Made by a program: the position numbers and the translations under genes. DNA of 64,000 nt from Candidatus Binatia bacterium (GTDB taxonomy: Bacteria; Eisenbacteria; RBG-16-71-46; SZUA-252): contig DASQJL010000060.1 in the NCBI GenBank assembly GCA_035631035.1, positions 62,001 through 126,000 of the forward strand, in the 5' to 3' direction. This document shows, one piece after another, positions 1-8,174 of the stretch. Numbering within the stretch: the stretch's first letter is position 1; each line of letters opens with the position of its first letter. The notes under the pieces were generated by a model. The model was not told the origin of the DNA, searched no databases, and saw nothing but the letters and a program-made list of their open reading frames with translations.

Positions 1-763
1 GGGCGAACACCGGCACGAACGCCACGACGCCCTCCTCGTCGAACAGGATGCGCCGGCCGTCGGCCAGCTCCGCCTCGAGATGGGTCTCGAGGAGCCCCCG
101 GCCGGAGCGCGCCCGATGCCGCCGCTCCTCTTCCAGCTCGCGCGCGGGAATCGGTGGCACGAAGGGGTAGGCGTAGATCTGTCCGTGCGGGTGCTGCAGC
201 GTGGCCCCGACTTCGACGCCGCGGTTCTCGAACGGCATCACGTACTCGATCTCCGGCCGCGCTCCCAGCTCGCGCGTGCGATCGGCCCAGACGTCGATCA
301 GCATCTCGACGCGCGAAAGCTCGAGGTCCCCCAGCCCCCCTTTCGCCGCCTGCGTGTAGACCACCACCTCGCACGCGCCGCGCCCCGGGCGCGTCGGCAC
401 GAGCGTGCCCGGAGGCTCGGGCGCTCCGGGAGCGAGCGACGGGAAACGGTTCTCGAAGACCGCCACCTCCCACGGCCCGGCCGGCAGCTCGGTCGGCTCG
501 CCGCCGGGCTCCGTCGGGGCCAGCGGATCGTAGCCCGCCGGAGGCAGGAAGGTGCGCTCCTGGCGGTTCGCGGCATAGTCCACCCACTCCGCCCGGAGCG
601 GATGCCACCGCAGCTCCGGCGTCGCGACGACGGGTCCGCCGCGCGGCGCGGGCGCCTCGATTCCCTCCGGGATCGGCTCGGCGGCGTAGAGCCACACCGA
701 CCGTCCGTCCGGCTTGGTCAGTCGGCGCCGGATCGTGGCGGCGGGCGAGGCCGGCATGCTCAC
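1..763 (-). CDS. galT: galactose-1-phosphate uridylyltransferase, C-terminus cut by window edge
   Basis: Transfers UMP between UDP-glucose and galactose-1-phosphate in the Leloir pathway. About 254 residues are present. The GalT active-site triad His-Pro-His followed by Gly-Gln-Ile-Tyr lies at residues 191-193, after a conserved FENRG stretch and an early FENRFPS motif. The start is taken as the GTG at 763, which overlaps the stop of the upstream glycosidase (GTGA, 4 bases) and so suggests translational coupling; an in-frame ATG at 757 is the alternative. It is the last visible gene of the four-gene sugar operon. The remaining C-terminal part lies beyond base 1. Confidence 0.93.
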   Translation of the reverse strand, partial: MSMPASPAATIRRRLTKPDGRSVWLYAAEPIPEGIEAPAPRGGPVVATPELRWHPLRAEWVDYAANRQERTFLPPAGYDPLAPTEPGGEPTELPAGPWEVAVFENRFPSLAPGAPEPPGTLVPTRPGRGACEVVVYTQAAKGGLGDLELSRVEMLIDVWADRTRELGARPEIEYVMPFENRGVEVGATLQHPHGQIYAYPFVPPIPARELEEERRHRARSGRGLLETHLEAELADGRRILFDEEGVVAFVPVFA

Positions 764-2604
764 GGCGCCGCCGCGTCGTGCTGGCTGCCCGGCGCGCCCC
801 GCTCCACCCGCTTCTGCTGCTCCGCTTGGTGGCGCGGCACGCGCGGGCCGCGCGTCGCGTCGGCGATCTGCTCGATCGGAATCTTGGGCATGCGGTCGGC
901 GTCCAGGAGGCCGTTCGCTTCCTGATAGGTGTCCGAGAACTGCGTGTAGCAGAAGCCCGCGAGCGCGGGCGAGGCGCGCACGACGTCGAGGAGCGCCTTG
1001 TAGCGCGCCGACAGGTCTTCGGGAGCGGCGGCGCACGAGTAGCCCCAGTAGGGCGCCCGCTTCGCGCTGAAGGCGATGCCTCCGAACTCGCTCAGCATGA
1101 TCGGCATTCCCTCGTGGGGATGCCCGGCCAGCGCCAGCGCGCGCCCTCCCGGGCGATGGCGCTGGAAGAGGCTCGGCAGGTCCTCGTCGCTCCGGTAGCG
1201 CGCCGCGATCCGCTCCGGCTGATCGTCGTAGTCGTGGATGCCGATGATGTCCGTGGCGCTGCTCTCCCAGCCGTCGTTGCCCACCACCGGGCGCGTCGGG
1301 TCCACCGTCTTCGTCAGGCTGTAGAGCGACTGGACGAAGTGGCGCTGCGCCGGCACCTCCGGAAGGTTGGGCACCCCCCAGGACTCGTTGAAGGGCACCC
1401 AGGCCATGACGCAGGGATGGCTGTAGTCGCGCCGGAGCACCTCCAGCCACTCGCGCGTCACCCGTTCGATCGAGCGGGTCGTGAAGCGATAGGCGCTCGG
1501 CATCTCCACCCAGACCAGGAGTCCCAGGCAGTCGGCCCAGAAGTAGTAGCGCTCGTCTTCGATCTTCTGGTGCTTGCGGACGCCGTTGAAGCCCATCGCC
1601 TTCGCCAGCTCGACGTCCTTTCGGAGCGCCTCCACGCTGGGCGCGGTGAGGCCGGATCCGGGCCAGTAGCCCTGGTCGAGGACCATCTGGAGCGGATAGG
1701 GACGCCCGTTCAGGAGCACCGTCCGCCCCTCGGTCGTGATCGATCGAAGCGCCGTGTAGCTGTCCACGCGGTCGATCACCCGTCCCGTCGCGTCGATCAG
1801 CTGGAGCCGCGCGTCGATCAGGGTCGGCGAGTGGGGACTCCAGAGAAGCGCGTTCCGGTAGTCGTCGATCCCCGGGTCGGAGAAGGCGATCTTGCGGTTC
1901 ACCTCTCCCGAGACGACCGCGTACATGTCGTCGGCGATCAGCAGGTCGTTCGCGCGCATCTCGACGCGCAGGCGCAGGTCGTCGCGGGACCGCCCGTCGA
2001 TCCGCGCCTCCAGGCCGATCTCCCAGCGCTCGAGATTGGGAGTCCAGCGGAGCGAGTCGATCGAGGTCTCCGGGACGCGCTCCAGCCACACGCTCTGCCA
2101 GATGCCTGACGTGCGCGGATACCAGATCGAGTGCGGCTCGCGCTCCCAGTCCTGCTTGCCGCGCGGCTTGGCCAGATCGTGAGGGTCGTCGTGGGCGCGC
2201 ACCACGATCGTGACCGGTGCGTGGGCGGCGAACTCGGTGAGGTCGGCGACGAAGGGGGTGTAGCCTCCCTCGTGGAAGGCGACGCGGCAGCCGTTCGCCC
2301 AGATGGAGGCGGCGTAGTCCACGGCGTTGAAGTGGAGGAGGAGGCGCTCGCCGGGGTCCAGCTTCGGGACCTCCAGCGTGCGCCGGTACCAGCAGGCTTC
2401 GTGAAATCCGTCGTCGCCGATCCCGCTGGCCGGAGCCTCCGGCGCGAACGGGACCTCGATCGTGCCGCTCCAGCGGACGTCCTCCGGCATCTCCCAGACC
2501 GCGGTCGTCTCCAGCGCGAACTCCCACGGACCGTCGAGCGAGCGCCACCACGGACGCCGCCGCTGCGGGCGTGGGTGCGCCGCGATCTCGTCCCGCTCGT
2601 TCAC
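760..2604 (-). CDS. glycoside hydrolase family 2 (beta-galactosidase/beta-glucuronidase type)
   Basis: Retaining beta-glycosidase of 614 residues. An N-terminal jelly-roll sugar-binding domain (about 1-160) is followed by an Ig-like domain (about 165-270) and a TIM barrel with the motif FNESWG, whose Glu407 is the likely acid/base. MLSEFGG carries Glu506, the likely nucleophile. No signal peptide is visible, so it probably works in the cytoplasm on imported or intracellular galactosides or glucuronides. The start is GTG, four bases after the stop of the flavoprotein gene, and the end overlaps galT by four bases. The neighbouring GalT makes a galactoside substrate the best guess; the exact substrate cannot be read from the sequence. 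Confidence 0.9.
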   Translation of the reverse strand: MNERDEIAAHPRPQRRRPWWRSLDGPWEFALETTAVWEMPEDVRWSGTIEVPFAPEAPASGIGDDGFHEACWYRRTLEVPKLDPGERLLLHFNAVDYAASIWANGCRVAFHEGGYTPFVADLTEFAAHAPVTIVVRAHDDPHDLAKPRGKQDWEREPHSIWYPRTSGIWQSVWLERVPETSIDSLRWTPNLERWEIGLEARIDGRSRDDLRLRVEMRANDLLIADDMYAVVSGEVNRKIAFSDPGIDDYRNALLWSPHSPTLIDARLQLIDATGRVIDRVDSYTALRSITTEGRTVLLNGRPYPLQMVLDQGYWPGSGLTAPSVEALRKDVELAKAMGFNGVRKHQKIEDERYYFWADCLGLLVWVEMPSAYRFTTRSIERVTREWLEVLRRDYSHPCVMAWVPFNESWGVPNLPEVPAQRHFVQSLYSLTKTVDPTRPVVGNDGWESSATDIIGIHDYDDQPERIAARYRSDEDLPSLFQRHRPGGRALALAGHPHEGMPIMLSEFGGIAFSAKRAPYWGYSCAAAPEDLSARYKALLDVVRASPALAGFCYTQFSDTYQEANGLLDADRMPKIPIEQIADATRGPRVPRHQAEQQKRVERGAPGSQHDAAAP

Positions 2605-2608
2605 GCGC

Positions 2609-4252
2609 TCAGAGCGTCATCGGCGCCCGCTCGGTCCCCGGCGCCGGCCGCCCCGGCCGCCGGGTCAGCGCCCGGCGCTCCTCGCGCCGTTCGCAGGCCT
2701 TCAGCGCGGCGTTCCTTCCCGCGATGAAGGCATGGTCCGAGTTGTAGTACTCCCATTCACTGAAGCGTCCCGCGAGGAAGATGTCGCGTTCCAGGAGCCA
2801 GGCGCGGATGTGCTCCACCCGCTCCCTGCGCTCATGGTCGTAGATGACGTAGGCGTACGGCAGGTCGGCCTGGCACGCCGTCCAGATCGGATCCTCGTCG
2901 CCGATCAGCCCCACCCTGCGGCAGTCCGCGATGCAGCGCTCCGTGAGCGCCTCGCCGTCGGCCGGAAGTGGGTGATCGCCGGAATAGGTGATCTCGCAGG
3001 TGAGGCCGAACCCTCCCGGCGGGTTGCAGTGGGGACTGGCATTTCCCTGCACGAAGATCCGGTGGAACACCGTGTCCTCGGGATAATAGATCCAGTGCTT
3101 CTCGGTCAGGTCGGGCCGTCCGACGCCGAGATTCACGCAGCGCACGGAGAGATGGCGGAGCCCGGCGGCCGCGTCGCGCACCGCCGACGGAGCCTCGGGT
3201 CCCAGGAGGCGCACCAGGCGCGGCAACGGAATCGTGCTGATCAGGGTCTCGTACTCCAGCGTCGAGCCGTCGCTGAGCCAGGCCATGCGCTTCGAGGGGC
3301 AGAGCCGAACCGCCTCGGTCTCGAGGCGCAGATCGGCGCGGAGCCGCGGCAGGAATCCATCCATCAGCGCCTGGAACCCCCCGCGCAGCGGATAGCCGAA
3401 CCGCGCGTTGGGGCCCATCGGCTTCGGCACCGGCGAGAGCGCCCCGTCGATCATCTCCTCGAGATCGGGGAGCGGCACGCGGCCACCCAGCCAGGACGTC
3501 TCCATCTGATCCAGCGGCACCTTCCAGAGCTTCCGGTTGTACGGAATCGCGAAGTGCTTCGCGATGCCCGAGCCCCACACGCGATAGATGAACTCCTCGA
3601 AGCTCCGGGGCTCCGTCCATGGCGCGCCTTCGGCCGCCGCGAGCGCCTCGGGCGCGGCGAGCGGCGCCTCGGCTTCCAGGATCCCGTCGGCGCAGCAGTC
3701 CTTCACGTCGCCGCCGGTCAGCCGCCCGTGGCCGTTCGCATGGCCGTTCGCGTGGCCGTTCACGTGGCCGTTCGCGTGCCCGTTGCCATGCCCGTTTGAA
3801 TGACCGTTCCCGTTCGCATGGCCGTTGCCGTTCCCCTCCGCCGCGGCGCACGTCATCGGCTTCAGCGTCTTCGCATCGGGGGGCCTCAAGGGGCCGAAGC
3901 GAGCCTCGATCGCGCCGACCAGGCACTCTTTGATGACCTGGTTCGGCAAGCCGTAGAGCGCGCCCTGAAACGGATACCGGGTGTGGACGCCCTTGCTGTA
4001 GATCCAGGCCTCCCGCTCCTGCCAATGGACGTTGTCCCCGAGGAGGAGGCGGTAGAGGTCGTGCACGTAGGGATCGTTGGAGAACATGATGTGGCCGGCG
4101 TGATCGAAGGTGAAACCGCCGGAGACGATCGAGCGGCAGCAGCCGCCCACCCTCGATTCGCGCTCCACCAGGACCGCCTCGTCGCCCAGCGTCAGAGCGG
4201 CCGAGAGTCCGGTGGGCCCGGCTCCCAGAACGACCGCGGTGCGGGGCGTCAC
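2609..4252 (-). CDS. FAD-dependent UDP-galactopyranose-mutase/protoporphyrinogen-oxidase-like protein
   Basis: 547 residues starting at GTG 4252, which overlaps the glycosyltransferase stop as GTGA. The N-terminus carries a Rossmann dinucleotide-binding motif (VLGAGPTGLSAAL, then an acidic VERESRVGG turn) and GHIMFSNDPYVHDLY, as in UGM-like flavoproteins. Residues about 140-175 are an inserted low-complexity Asn-Gly-His repeat. Two other conserved features follow: a YNRKLWK stretch, and a C-terminal FLAGRFSEWEYYNSDHAF segment that probably contacts FAD. In the operon it would convert or oxidise a sugar nucleotide used by the upstream glycosyltransferase. The family includes true UDP-Gal mutases and uncharacterised oxidoreductases, so the reaction is not certain. 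Confidence 0.8.
   Translation of the reverse strand: MTPRTAVVLGAGPTGLSAALTLGDEAVLVERESRVGGCCRSIVSGGFTFDHAGHIMFSNDPYVHDLYRLLLGDNVHWQEREAWIYSKGVHTRYPFQGALYGLPNQVIKECLVGAIEARFGPLRPPDAKTLKPMTCAAAEGNGNGHANGNGHSNGHGNGHANGHVNGHANGHANGHGRLTGGDVKDCCADGILEAEAPLAAPEALAAAEGAPWTEPRSFEEFIYRVWGSGIAKHFAIPYNRKLWKVPLDQMETSWLGGRVPLPDLEEMIDGALSPVPKPMGPNARFGYPLRGGFQALMDGFLPRLRADLRLETEAVRLCPSKRMAWLSDGSTLEYETLISTIPLPRLVRLLGPEAPSAVRDAAAGLRHLSVRCVNLGVGRPDLTEKHWIYYPEDTVFHRIFVQGNASPHCNPPGGFGLTCEITYSGDHPLPADGEALTERCIADCRRVGLIGDEDPIWTACQADLPYAYVIYDHERRERVEHIRAWLLERDIFLAGRFSEWEYYNSDHAFIAGRNAALKACERREERRALTRRPGRPAPGTERAPMTL
3728..3836. repeat. imperfect 12-base tandem repeat encoding an Asn-Gly-His tract
   Basis: About nine imperfect copies of a 12-base unit (plus strand around gccgttcgcatg) sit inside the flavoprotein gene. 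On the coding strand they give ANGH/GNGH/VNGH units with eight histidines. The reading frame is preserved. The tract falls between conserved blocks, so it is an insertion in a surface loop, probably variable in copy number between strains. Confidence 0.85.
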
Positions 4253-5409
4253 GCGATCGACCTCGCGGAGGCCGCCGGGTAGGCCGGCGCCTCGCGGTGG
4301 GTCGAATCGCCGGCAACCCGGCGAAGAATGGCGTCCATCCGATCCACCGTCTCGTCCCAGGACGTGCCGGCGAGCACCTCGCGGGCCCTCGCGCGCCGTG
4401 ACGCCCGCTCGGCCTCGCTCTGGGCGAGCGCGCGCTCGCACGCTTCGAGGAACCCTTCCGGTCCGTCCCCCAGGAACACGATGTCGCGGTAGGGCTCCGC
4501 CACGTCCTCGATCGACGTGCTGACGATGGGACGGTCGGCCGCCATGTACTCGAGCACTTTGGTCGGGCTGATGAACCGCGTCGCCTCGTTCTTCGCGAAC
4601 GGCATGAGGCAGACGTCCCATCCCGCCAGGTAGCCGGGCAGATCGTGGTAGGGCTGCTGCCCCATGTATCGGAGGTTGGCTCCCCACGGGAGCGCCGAGC
4701 GATCGATCTTCGCGACCGGGCCGACCATCACGAACGTCCACTCGGGCCGCTCGGCGGCCAGGTGGCGCAGGATGTCCAGGTCCATGCGCTCGTCGATCAC
4801 CCCGAAGAAGCCGAAGCGCGGGCGCGGGAGGCGGGCCTGCGCGCGCACCTCCGGAACCGAGGCGGCGCTCGCGAAGTGCTTCACGTCGACGCTGCTCGGG
4901 AAGCAATGGACGTAGGGATGGAGCCGCTGCTTCGCGCGATAGAGGCTGGGCCCGCCCGTGAAGACGGCGTCGGCGCACTCGAACAGCTCCTGCTCGCGCT
5001 CCCGGATTCCGGCGGGAGCGTGGAGGAAGTGCGAGAGCTCGTCCATGCAGTCGTAGATGATCGCCGTGGGTTGCAGCCCCTGCGCCACCGACACCGCCAT
5101 CGGAGTGTAGAGCCAGGCCGCGAAGCGCTCGTAGCCCTCGCGCTCCAGGAACCGGGCGAGCTGCGCGCTCAGGATCCGCTCCTGGCGCGGGCCGAACCCC
5201 GGGCCCTCGACCGGGAGATGCGGCTGGACGACGCGAACGCGGGGAGCGACGCGCATGACTTCGAGCCCCGCGACGGCGCCGTTGGTCACCGGCTCTTCCA
5301 CGAAGAGGATGTCCCGGCGCTGGGCCAGGCGGGTCATGATGTGATGCGGCCGCTGGAACACCGAGTTCCAGCGCAGGTGCGAAAAGACGACGACGGGGGT
5401 GTATTCCAT
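4249..5409 (-). CDS. GT4-type glycosyltransferase
   Basis: 386 residues with a GT-B fold pattern. The N-terminus FSHLRWNSVFQRPHHIM resembles the QRP motif of polysaccharide-associated glycosyltransferases. The middle has FFGVIDERMDLDIL, and the C-terminal donor-binding part has PFAKNEATRFISPTKVLEYMAADRPIVST. It presumably transfers a hexose from a nucleotide sugar at the cytoplasmic side. It is the first gene of the minus-strand operon with the flavoprotein, GH2 enzyme and GalT. A strong sigma-54-like promoter lies about 70 bases upstream. Donor and acceptor cannot be inferred. Confidence 0.85.
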   Translation of the reverse strand: MEYTPVVVFSHLRWNSVFQRPHHIMTRLAQRRDILFVEEPVTNGAVAGLEVMRVAPRVRVVQPHLPVEGPGFGPRQERILSAQLARFLEREGYERFAAWLYTPMAVSVAQGLQPTAIIYDCMDELSHFLHAPAGIREREQELFECADAVFTGGPSLYRAKQRLHPYVHCFPSSVDVKHFASAASVPEVRAQARLPRPRFGFFGVIDERMDLDILRHLAAERPEWTFVMVGPVAKIDRSALPWGANLRYMGQQPYHDLPGYLAGWDVCLMPFAKNEATRFISPTKVLEYMAADRPIVSTSIEDVAEPYRDIVFLGDGPEGFLEACERALAQSEAERASRRARAREVLAGTSWDETVDRMDAILRRVAGDSTHREAPAYPAASARSIA

Positions 5410-5477
5410 GGACGCGATCTCCGGCGAAACGAATCCCGATTGCGGGTGTGGCCCGGGTGCAGATGCCGTCGACCGGC

Positions 5478-5493
5478 AGCAGCTTCCATGCCA
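5478..5493 (-). promoter_or_regulatory. sigma-54-type -24/-12 promoter for the sugar operon
   Basis: Minus-strand sequence TGGCATGGAAGCTGCT, with GG and GC ten bases apart as in TGGCACG-N4-TTGCW. The predicted start of transcription is near 5467, giving a leader of about 58 bases before the glycosyltransferase ATG. Confidence 0.65.
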
Positions 5494-5653
5494 CGCCGAA
5501 AGGCGGGAGATCGCGCTATTTTCGTGAGTTCCGCGAAGGGACGGCGATGGCCGAAGCGCGCCGGACCGAAGGGCTTACAAAAGCGTGGCGGTCTTTACAC
5601 GCCGGCGCGCTTCGCGGTACCACCCTTGCTGCTCTCGAGAAACGGGCTCCCGG

Positions 5654-6400
5654 CTAGGGAGTCCTGGCGAGCGCTTCGATGCGATCCTGCGCCTGCCCCA
5701 GCGCCGCGAGCAGCGCGCGCGAGCAGTCCTGGATCTGGACCAGATCGCGGACGCGGTCGCTCGTGAGCACGGGGTCGGCCGCCAGGCGCCCCAGGGACGT
5801 CACGACGCCCCGCAGCTCGTCGCGAGAGAGGTCCATGTCGCGGCACATCTCGTCCAGTCCGCGCGGCGCCGGCTTCTCGATCATCCATGCGTGCGTCTCG
5901 CGGGCATGCTTGTCCGCGAGGTCCAGGGCGGCGATCAGCTCGCTCTGACGCCCCTCGATCCGCTGCCGCTCCGTGGACGCGACCGAGTCCGCCACGGCGG
6001 GCGTCGCCTCCGCGATCCGCCGGAGCGATGCGTGCAGCGTCGTGAGCTCGCGCGCGACGGTGCCGATCTCGTTTCCGAACTGCTGGATCTCCTTCCCCTG
6101 CGCGTCACCGGGCTTGATTTCCGAGTCGCTCGCGATGGCGCTCATCCTGCGTTCGGCATCCTGCAGCCGGTCGCACATCTGCTCGATGGCCTTGTTCGTG
6201 TCGCGCAGCTCCATCCGCGTCTTGTGATGCGCCATCCAGTCCGAGAACTCCTCGGTCGAGATCATGACCTGGTCGACGCGACTCAGGAACAGAGCCGGAG
6301 CGGGCGAAGGCGTCGCGGGCGGGGATTCCTTCCCCACCGCCGGCGCCGCGATCGCGAGAACGGCCGCGAGGAGCGACACCGTGAGGACGATCGATTTCAT
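5654..6400 (-). CDS. exported helical protein of unknown function
   Basis: 248 residues from ATG 6400, chosen because GGGGGAG lies just upstream and the protein then begins with a clear signal peptide (MKSIVLTVSLLAAVLAIAAPAVG, cleavage near residue 22). The mature part is mostly charged helix with a mild heptad pattern (residues about 45-200), suggesting a periplasmic coiled-coil or helical bundle. I do not recognise the family. It is a single-gene unit behind a sigma-54-like promoter, which groups it with the envelope/stress genes of the window. Confidence 0.8.
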   Translation of the reverse strand: MKSIVLTVSLLAAVLAIAAPAVGKESPPATPSPAPALFLSRVDQVMISTEEFSDWMAHHKTRMELRDTNKAIEQMCDRLQDAERRMSAIASDSEIKPGDAQGKEIQQFGNEIGTVARELTTLHASLRRIAEATPAVADSVASTERQRIEGRQSELIAALDLADKHARETHAWMIEKPAPRGLDEMCRDMDLSRDELRGVVTSLGRLAADPVLTSDRVRDLVQIQDCSRALLAALGQAQDRIEALARTP

Positions 6401-6450
6401 GGCTCCCCCTTTCGGGCCGCGTGCGCGGCCCCCTTGCGAGAGGACGGAGC

Positions 6451-6466
6451 TGCAACCGCCGTGCCG
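6451..6466 (-). promoter_or_regulatory. sigma-54-type promoter for the 5654-6400 gene
   Basis: Minus-strand CGGCACGGCGGTTGCA matches the consensus at every fixed position except the first base. The leader would be about 40 bases. Confidence 0.7.
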
Positions 6467-6584
6467 CCCCCCACGGGGCCACGGCGGGGTCTTCGGGGAT
6501 CGTCCAACGCGCGTGGCGCGAAGCGCTTGGGAAGGCACCGCTCCCGCCGTCCGGCGGCGGCGCGCCGATCGCGGCGCCGCGGGC

Positions 6585-6622
6585 CTGACACGCTGTCAGA
6601 CGGACGCGGAACGACCTGACAG
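6585..6622. promoter_or_regulatory. possible operator: CTGACA inverted repeat plus third half-site
   Basis: A six-base perfect inverted repeat with a three-base spacer (6585-6599) and a further CTGACAG 17 bases on. Three copies in 38 bases about 110 bases upstream of the tryptophanase start suggest a transcription-factor site. No protein can be assigned to it. Confidence 0.35.
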
Positions 6623-6730
6623 CGCCTTCCGCGCATCGAGTGCGGGCGTCGAGGGGCACCGGGGCCGGTGTCCGCGCCGCTACCAAGGGACCATGTCGCG
6701 CGAGCGCCCGGCTCCGTTAGAGTGGTGGGG

Positions 6731-8128
6731 ATGCGATTCCCGGCCGAGCCGTTCCGGATCAAGGTGGTCGAGCCGCTCCGCTACGTGTCGCGCGAGGAGC
6801 GCGCGGAGCTTCTCGAGAAAGCGGGTCTCAACCTGTTCGCGGTTCCCGCCGACTCGATCTACATCGACCTGCTCACCGACTCGGGAACCTCCGCCATGAG
6901 CGACGCGCAGTGGTCGGGGCTCATGATGGGCGACGAGTCGTACGCCGGGAGCAAGAACTTCTACAACCTCGAGCGCACCGTGCGCGAGCTCACCGGCTAC
7001 AAGCACGTGATCCCGACGCACCAGGGCCGCATGGCCGAGCACCTCCTCTTCTCGTCGGTGCTGAAGCCCGGCCAGATCGTCCCGAACAACAGCCACTTCG
7101 ACACGACGCGCGCGAACGTCGAGGCTCAGGGCGCCGAGGCGCTCGACCTGGTGATCCCCGAGGGCCAGGATCCCGACGCCGACCACCCCTTCAAGGGGAA
7201 TATGGATGTCGCCCGGCTCGAGCGCCTGCTGAGCGAGAAGGGCCGGTCGAACGTTCCGCTGGTCATGCTCACCGTCACCAACAATTCGGGCGGCGGGCAG
7301 CCGGTCTCGCTCGCGAACGTGCGCGCGGTGCGCGAGGTCTGCGACCGCCACGGCGTGCCCCTTTTCCTGGACGCGTGCCGTTTCGCCGAGAACGCCTGGT
7401 TCATCCAGGAGCGCGAGCCGGGATGCGCCGGCAAGTCGGTCCGCCAGATCGCGCGGGAGCTGTTCGACCTCGCCGCGGGCTGCACGATGAGCGCGAAGAA
7501 GGACGGACTCGTGAACATCGGCGGCTTCCTGGCGTTCCAGGCGGACGCGCTCGAGAGCACGGTGACGAACCTGCTCCTGCGCGTCGAGGGCTTCCCCACC
7601 TACGGGGGACTCGCCGGACGCGACCTCGAGGGGATGGCGCGAGGGCTCTCCGAGGTGCTCGACGAGGACTACCTGGGCTTTCGCATCCACCAGGTGCGCG
7701 AGCTCGGAACGATGCTGATGGAAGGCGGCGTGCCGATCGTCAAGCCGGTGGGCGGCCATGCGGTCTACATCGACGCGCGGCGCTTCCTCCCGCACGTGCC
7801 GCAATCGCGCTTTCCGGGGCAGGCCCTGGTGGTCGCCCTCTACCGCGACTACGGCATCCGCGGCGTCGAGGTCGGAAGCCTCATGTTCGGCCACAAGGAT
7901 CCGGCCACGGGCGAGGACGTCTTCCCCACGCTCGACCTGGTTCGCCTCGCCGTCCCGCGGCGGGTCTACACCTACGAGCAGATGCGGTACGTGGCCCAGT
8001 CGGTCGTGGAGATCTATCGCCACCGGGAGACGCTGCGCGGCTTGCGTCTCGTCTATGAGGCGCCGGTTCTCCGCCATTTCACGGCGCGGCTCGCCCCCGT
8101 GGAGCCCGAGCCCGCGCCGGTCCGGTAG
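6731..8128 (+). CDS. tnaA: tryptophanase (beta-eliminating lyase family)
   Basis: 465 residues, PLP-dependent, cleaving L-tryptophan to indole, pyruvate and ammonia. MSAKKDG contains the PLP-binding lysine at residue 257. The C-terminal motif LRHFTARL has His449 where Escherichia coli tryptophanase has His463; tyrosine phenol-lyases have Phe there, which favours tryptophanase over that close relative. Length matches the family (about 470). The start is ATG 6731 after AGTGGTGGGG. No tna leader peptide or tryptophan permease gene is visible beside it. The phytase-like gene follows 46 bases later. Confidence 0.88.
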   Translation: MRFPAEPFRIKVVEPLRYVSREERAELLEKAGLNLFAVPADSIYIDLLTDSGTSAMSDAQWSGLMMGDESYAGSKNFYNLERTVRELTGYKHVIPTHQGRMAEHLLFSSVLKPGQIVPNNSHFDTTRANVEAQGAEALDLVIPEGQDPDADHPFKGNMDVARLERLLSEKGRSNVPLVMLTVTNNSGGGQPVSLANVRAVREVCDRHGVPLFLDACRFAENAWFIQEREPGCAGKSVRQIARELFDLAAGCTMSAKKDGLVNIGGFLAFQADALESTVTNLLLRVEGFPTYGGLAGRDLEGMARGLSEVLDEDYLGFRIHQVRELGTMLMEGGVPIVKPVGGHAVYIDARRFLPHVPQSRFPGQALVVALYRDYGIRGVEVGSLMFGHKDPATGEDVFPTLDLVRLAVPRRVYTYEQMRYVAQSVVEIYRHRETLRGLRLVYEAPVLRHFTARLAPVEPEPAPVR

Positions 8129-8174
8129 CTTCTCGGCTGGATTCCGGGGCGCCGCGGCCCCATGCTCATCCCCC

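Larger units (their letters stand above)
6401..6730. other. intergenic region between divergent genes
   Basis: About 330 bases. It holds the minus-strand sigma-54-like site at 6451-6466 and, nearer tryptophanase, an inverted repeat CTGACA-CGC-TGTCAG at 6585-6599 followed by another CTGACAG at 6616-6622. No coding sequence and no clear sigma-70 box are visible. Confidence 0.6.

Noticed and set aside
154-2109. 651-codon plus-strand frame opposite the GH2 gene
   Set aside because: Low-complexity Arg/Ala-rich translation, opposite a gene with intact catalytic motifs.
3728-3836. CRISPR-like repeat array
   Set aside because: Twelve-base units without spacers, in frame inside a gene.
2609-5494. 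A 961-codon open frame that looks like a glycosyltransferase-flavoprotein fusion
   Set aside because: The first 410 codons are the antisense-free shadow of the glycosyltransferase frame and carry no family sequence. The flavoprotein starts at GTG 4252 with a GTGA overlap.
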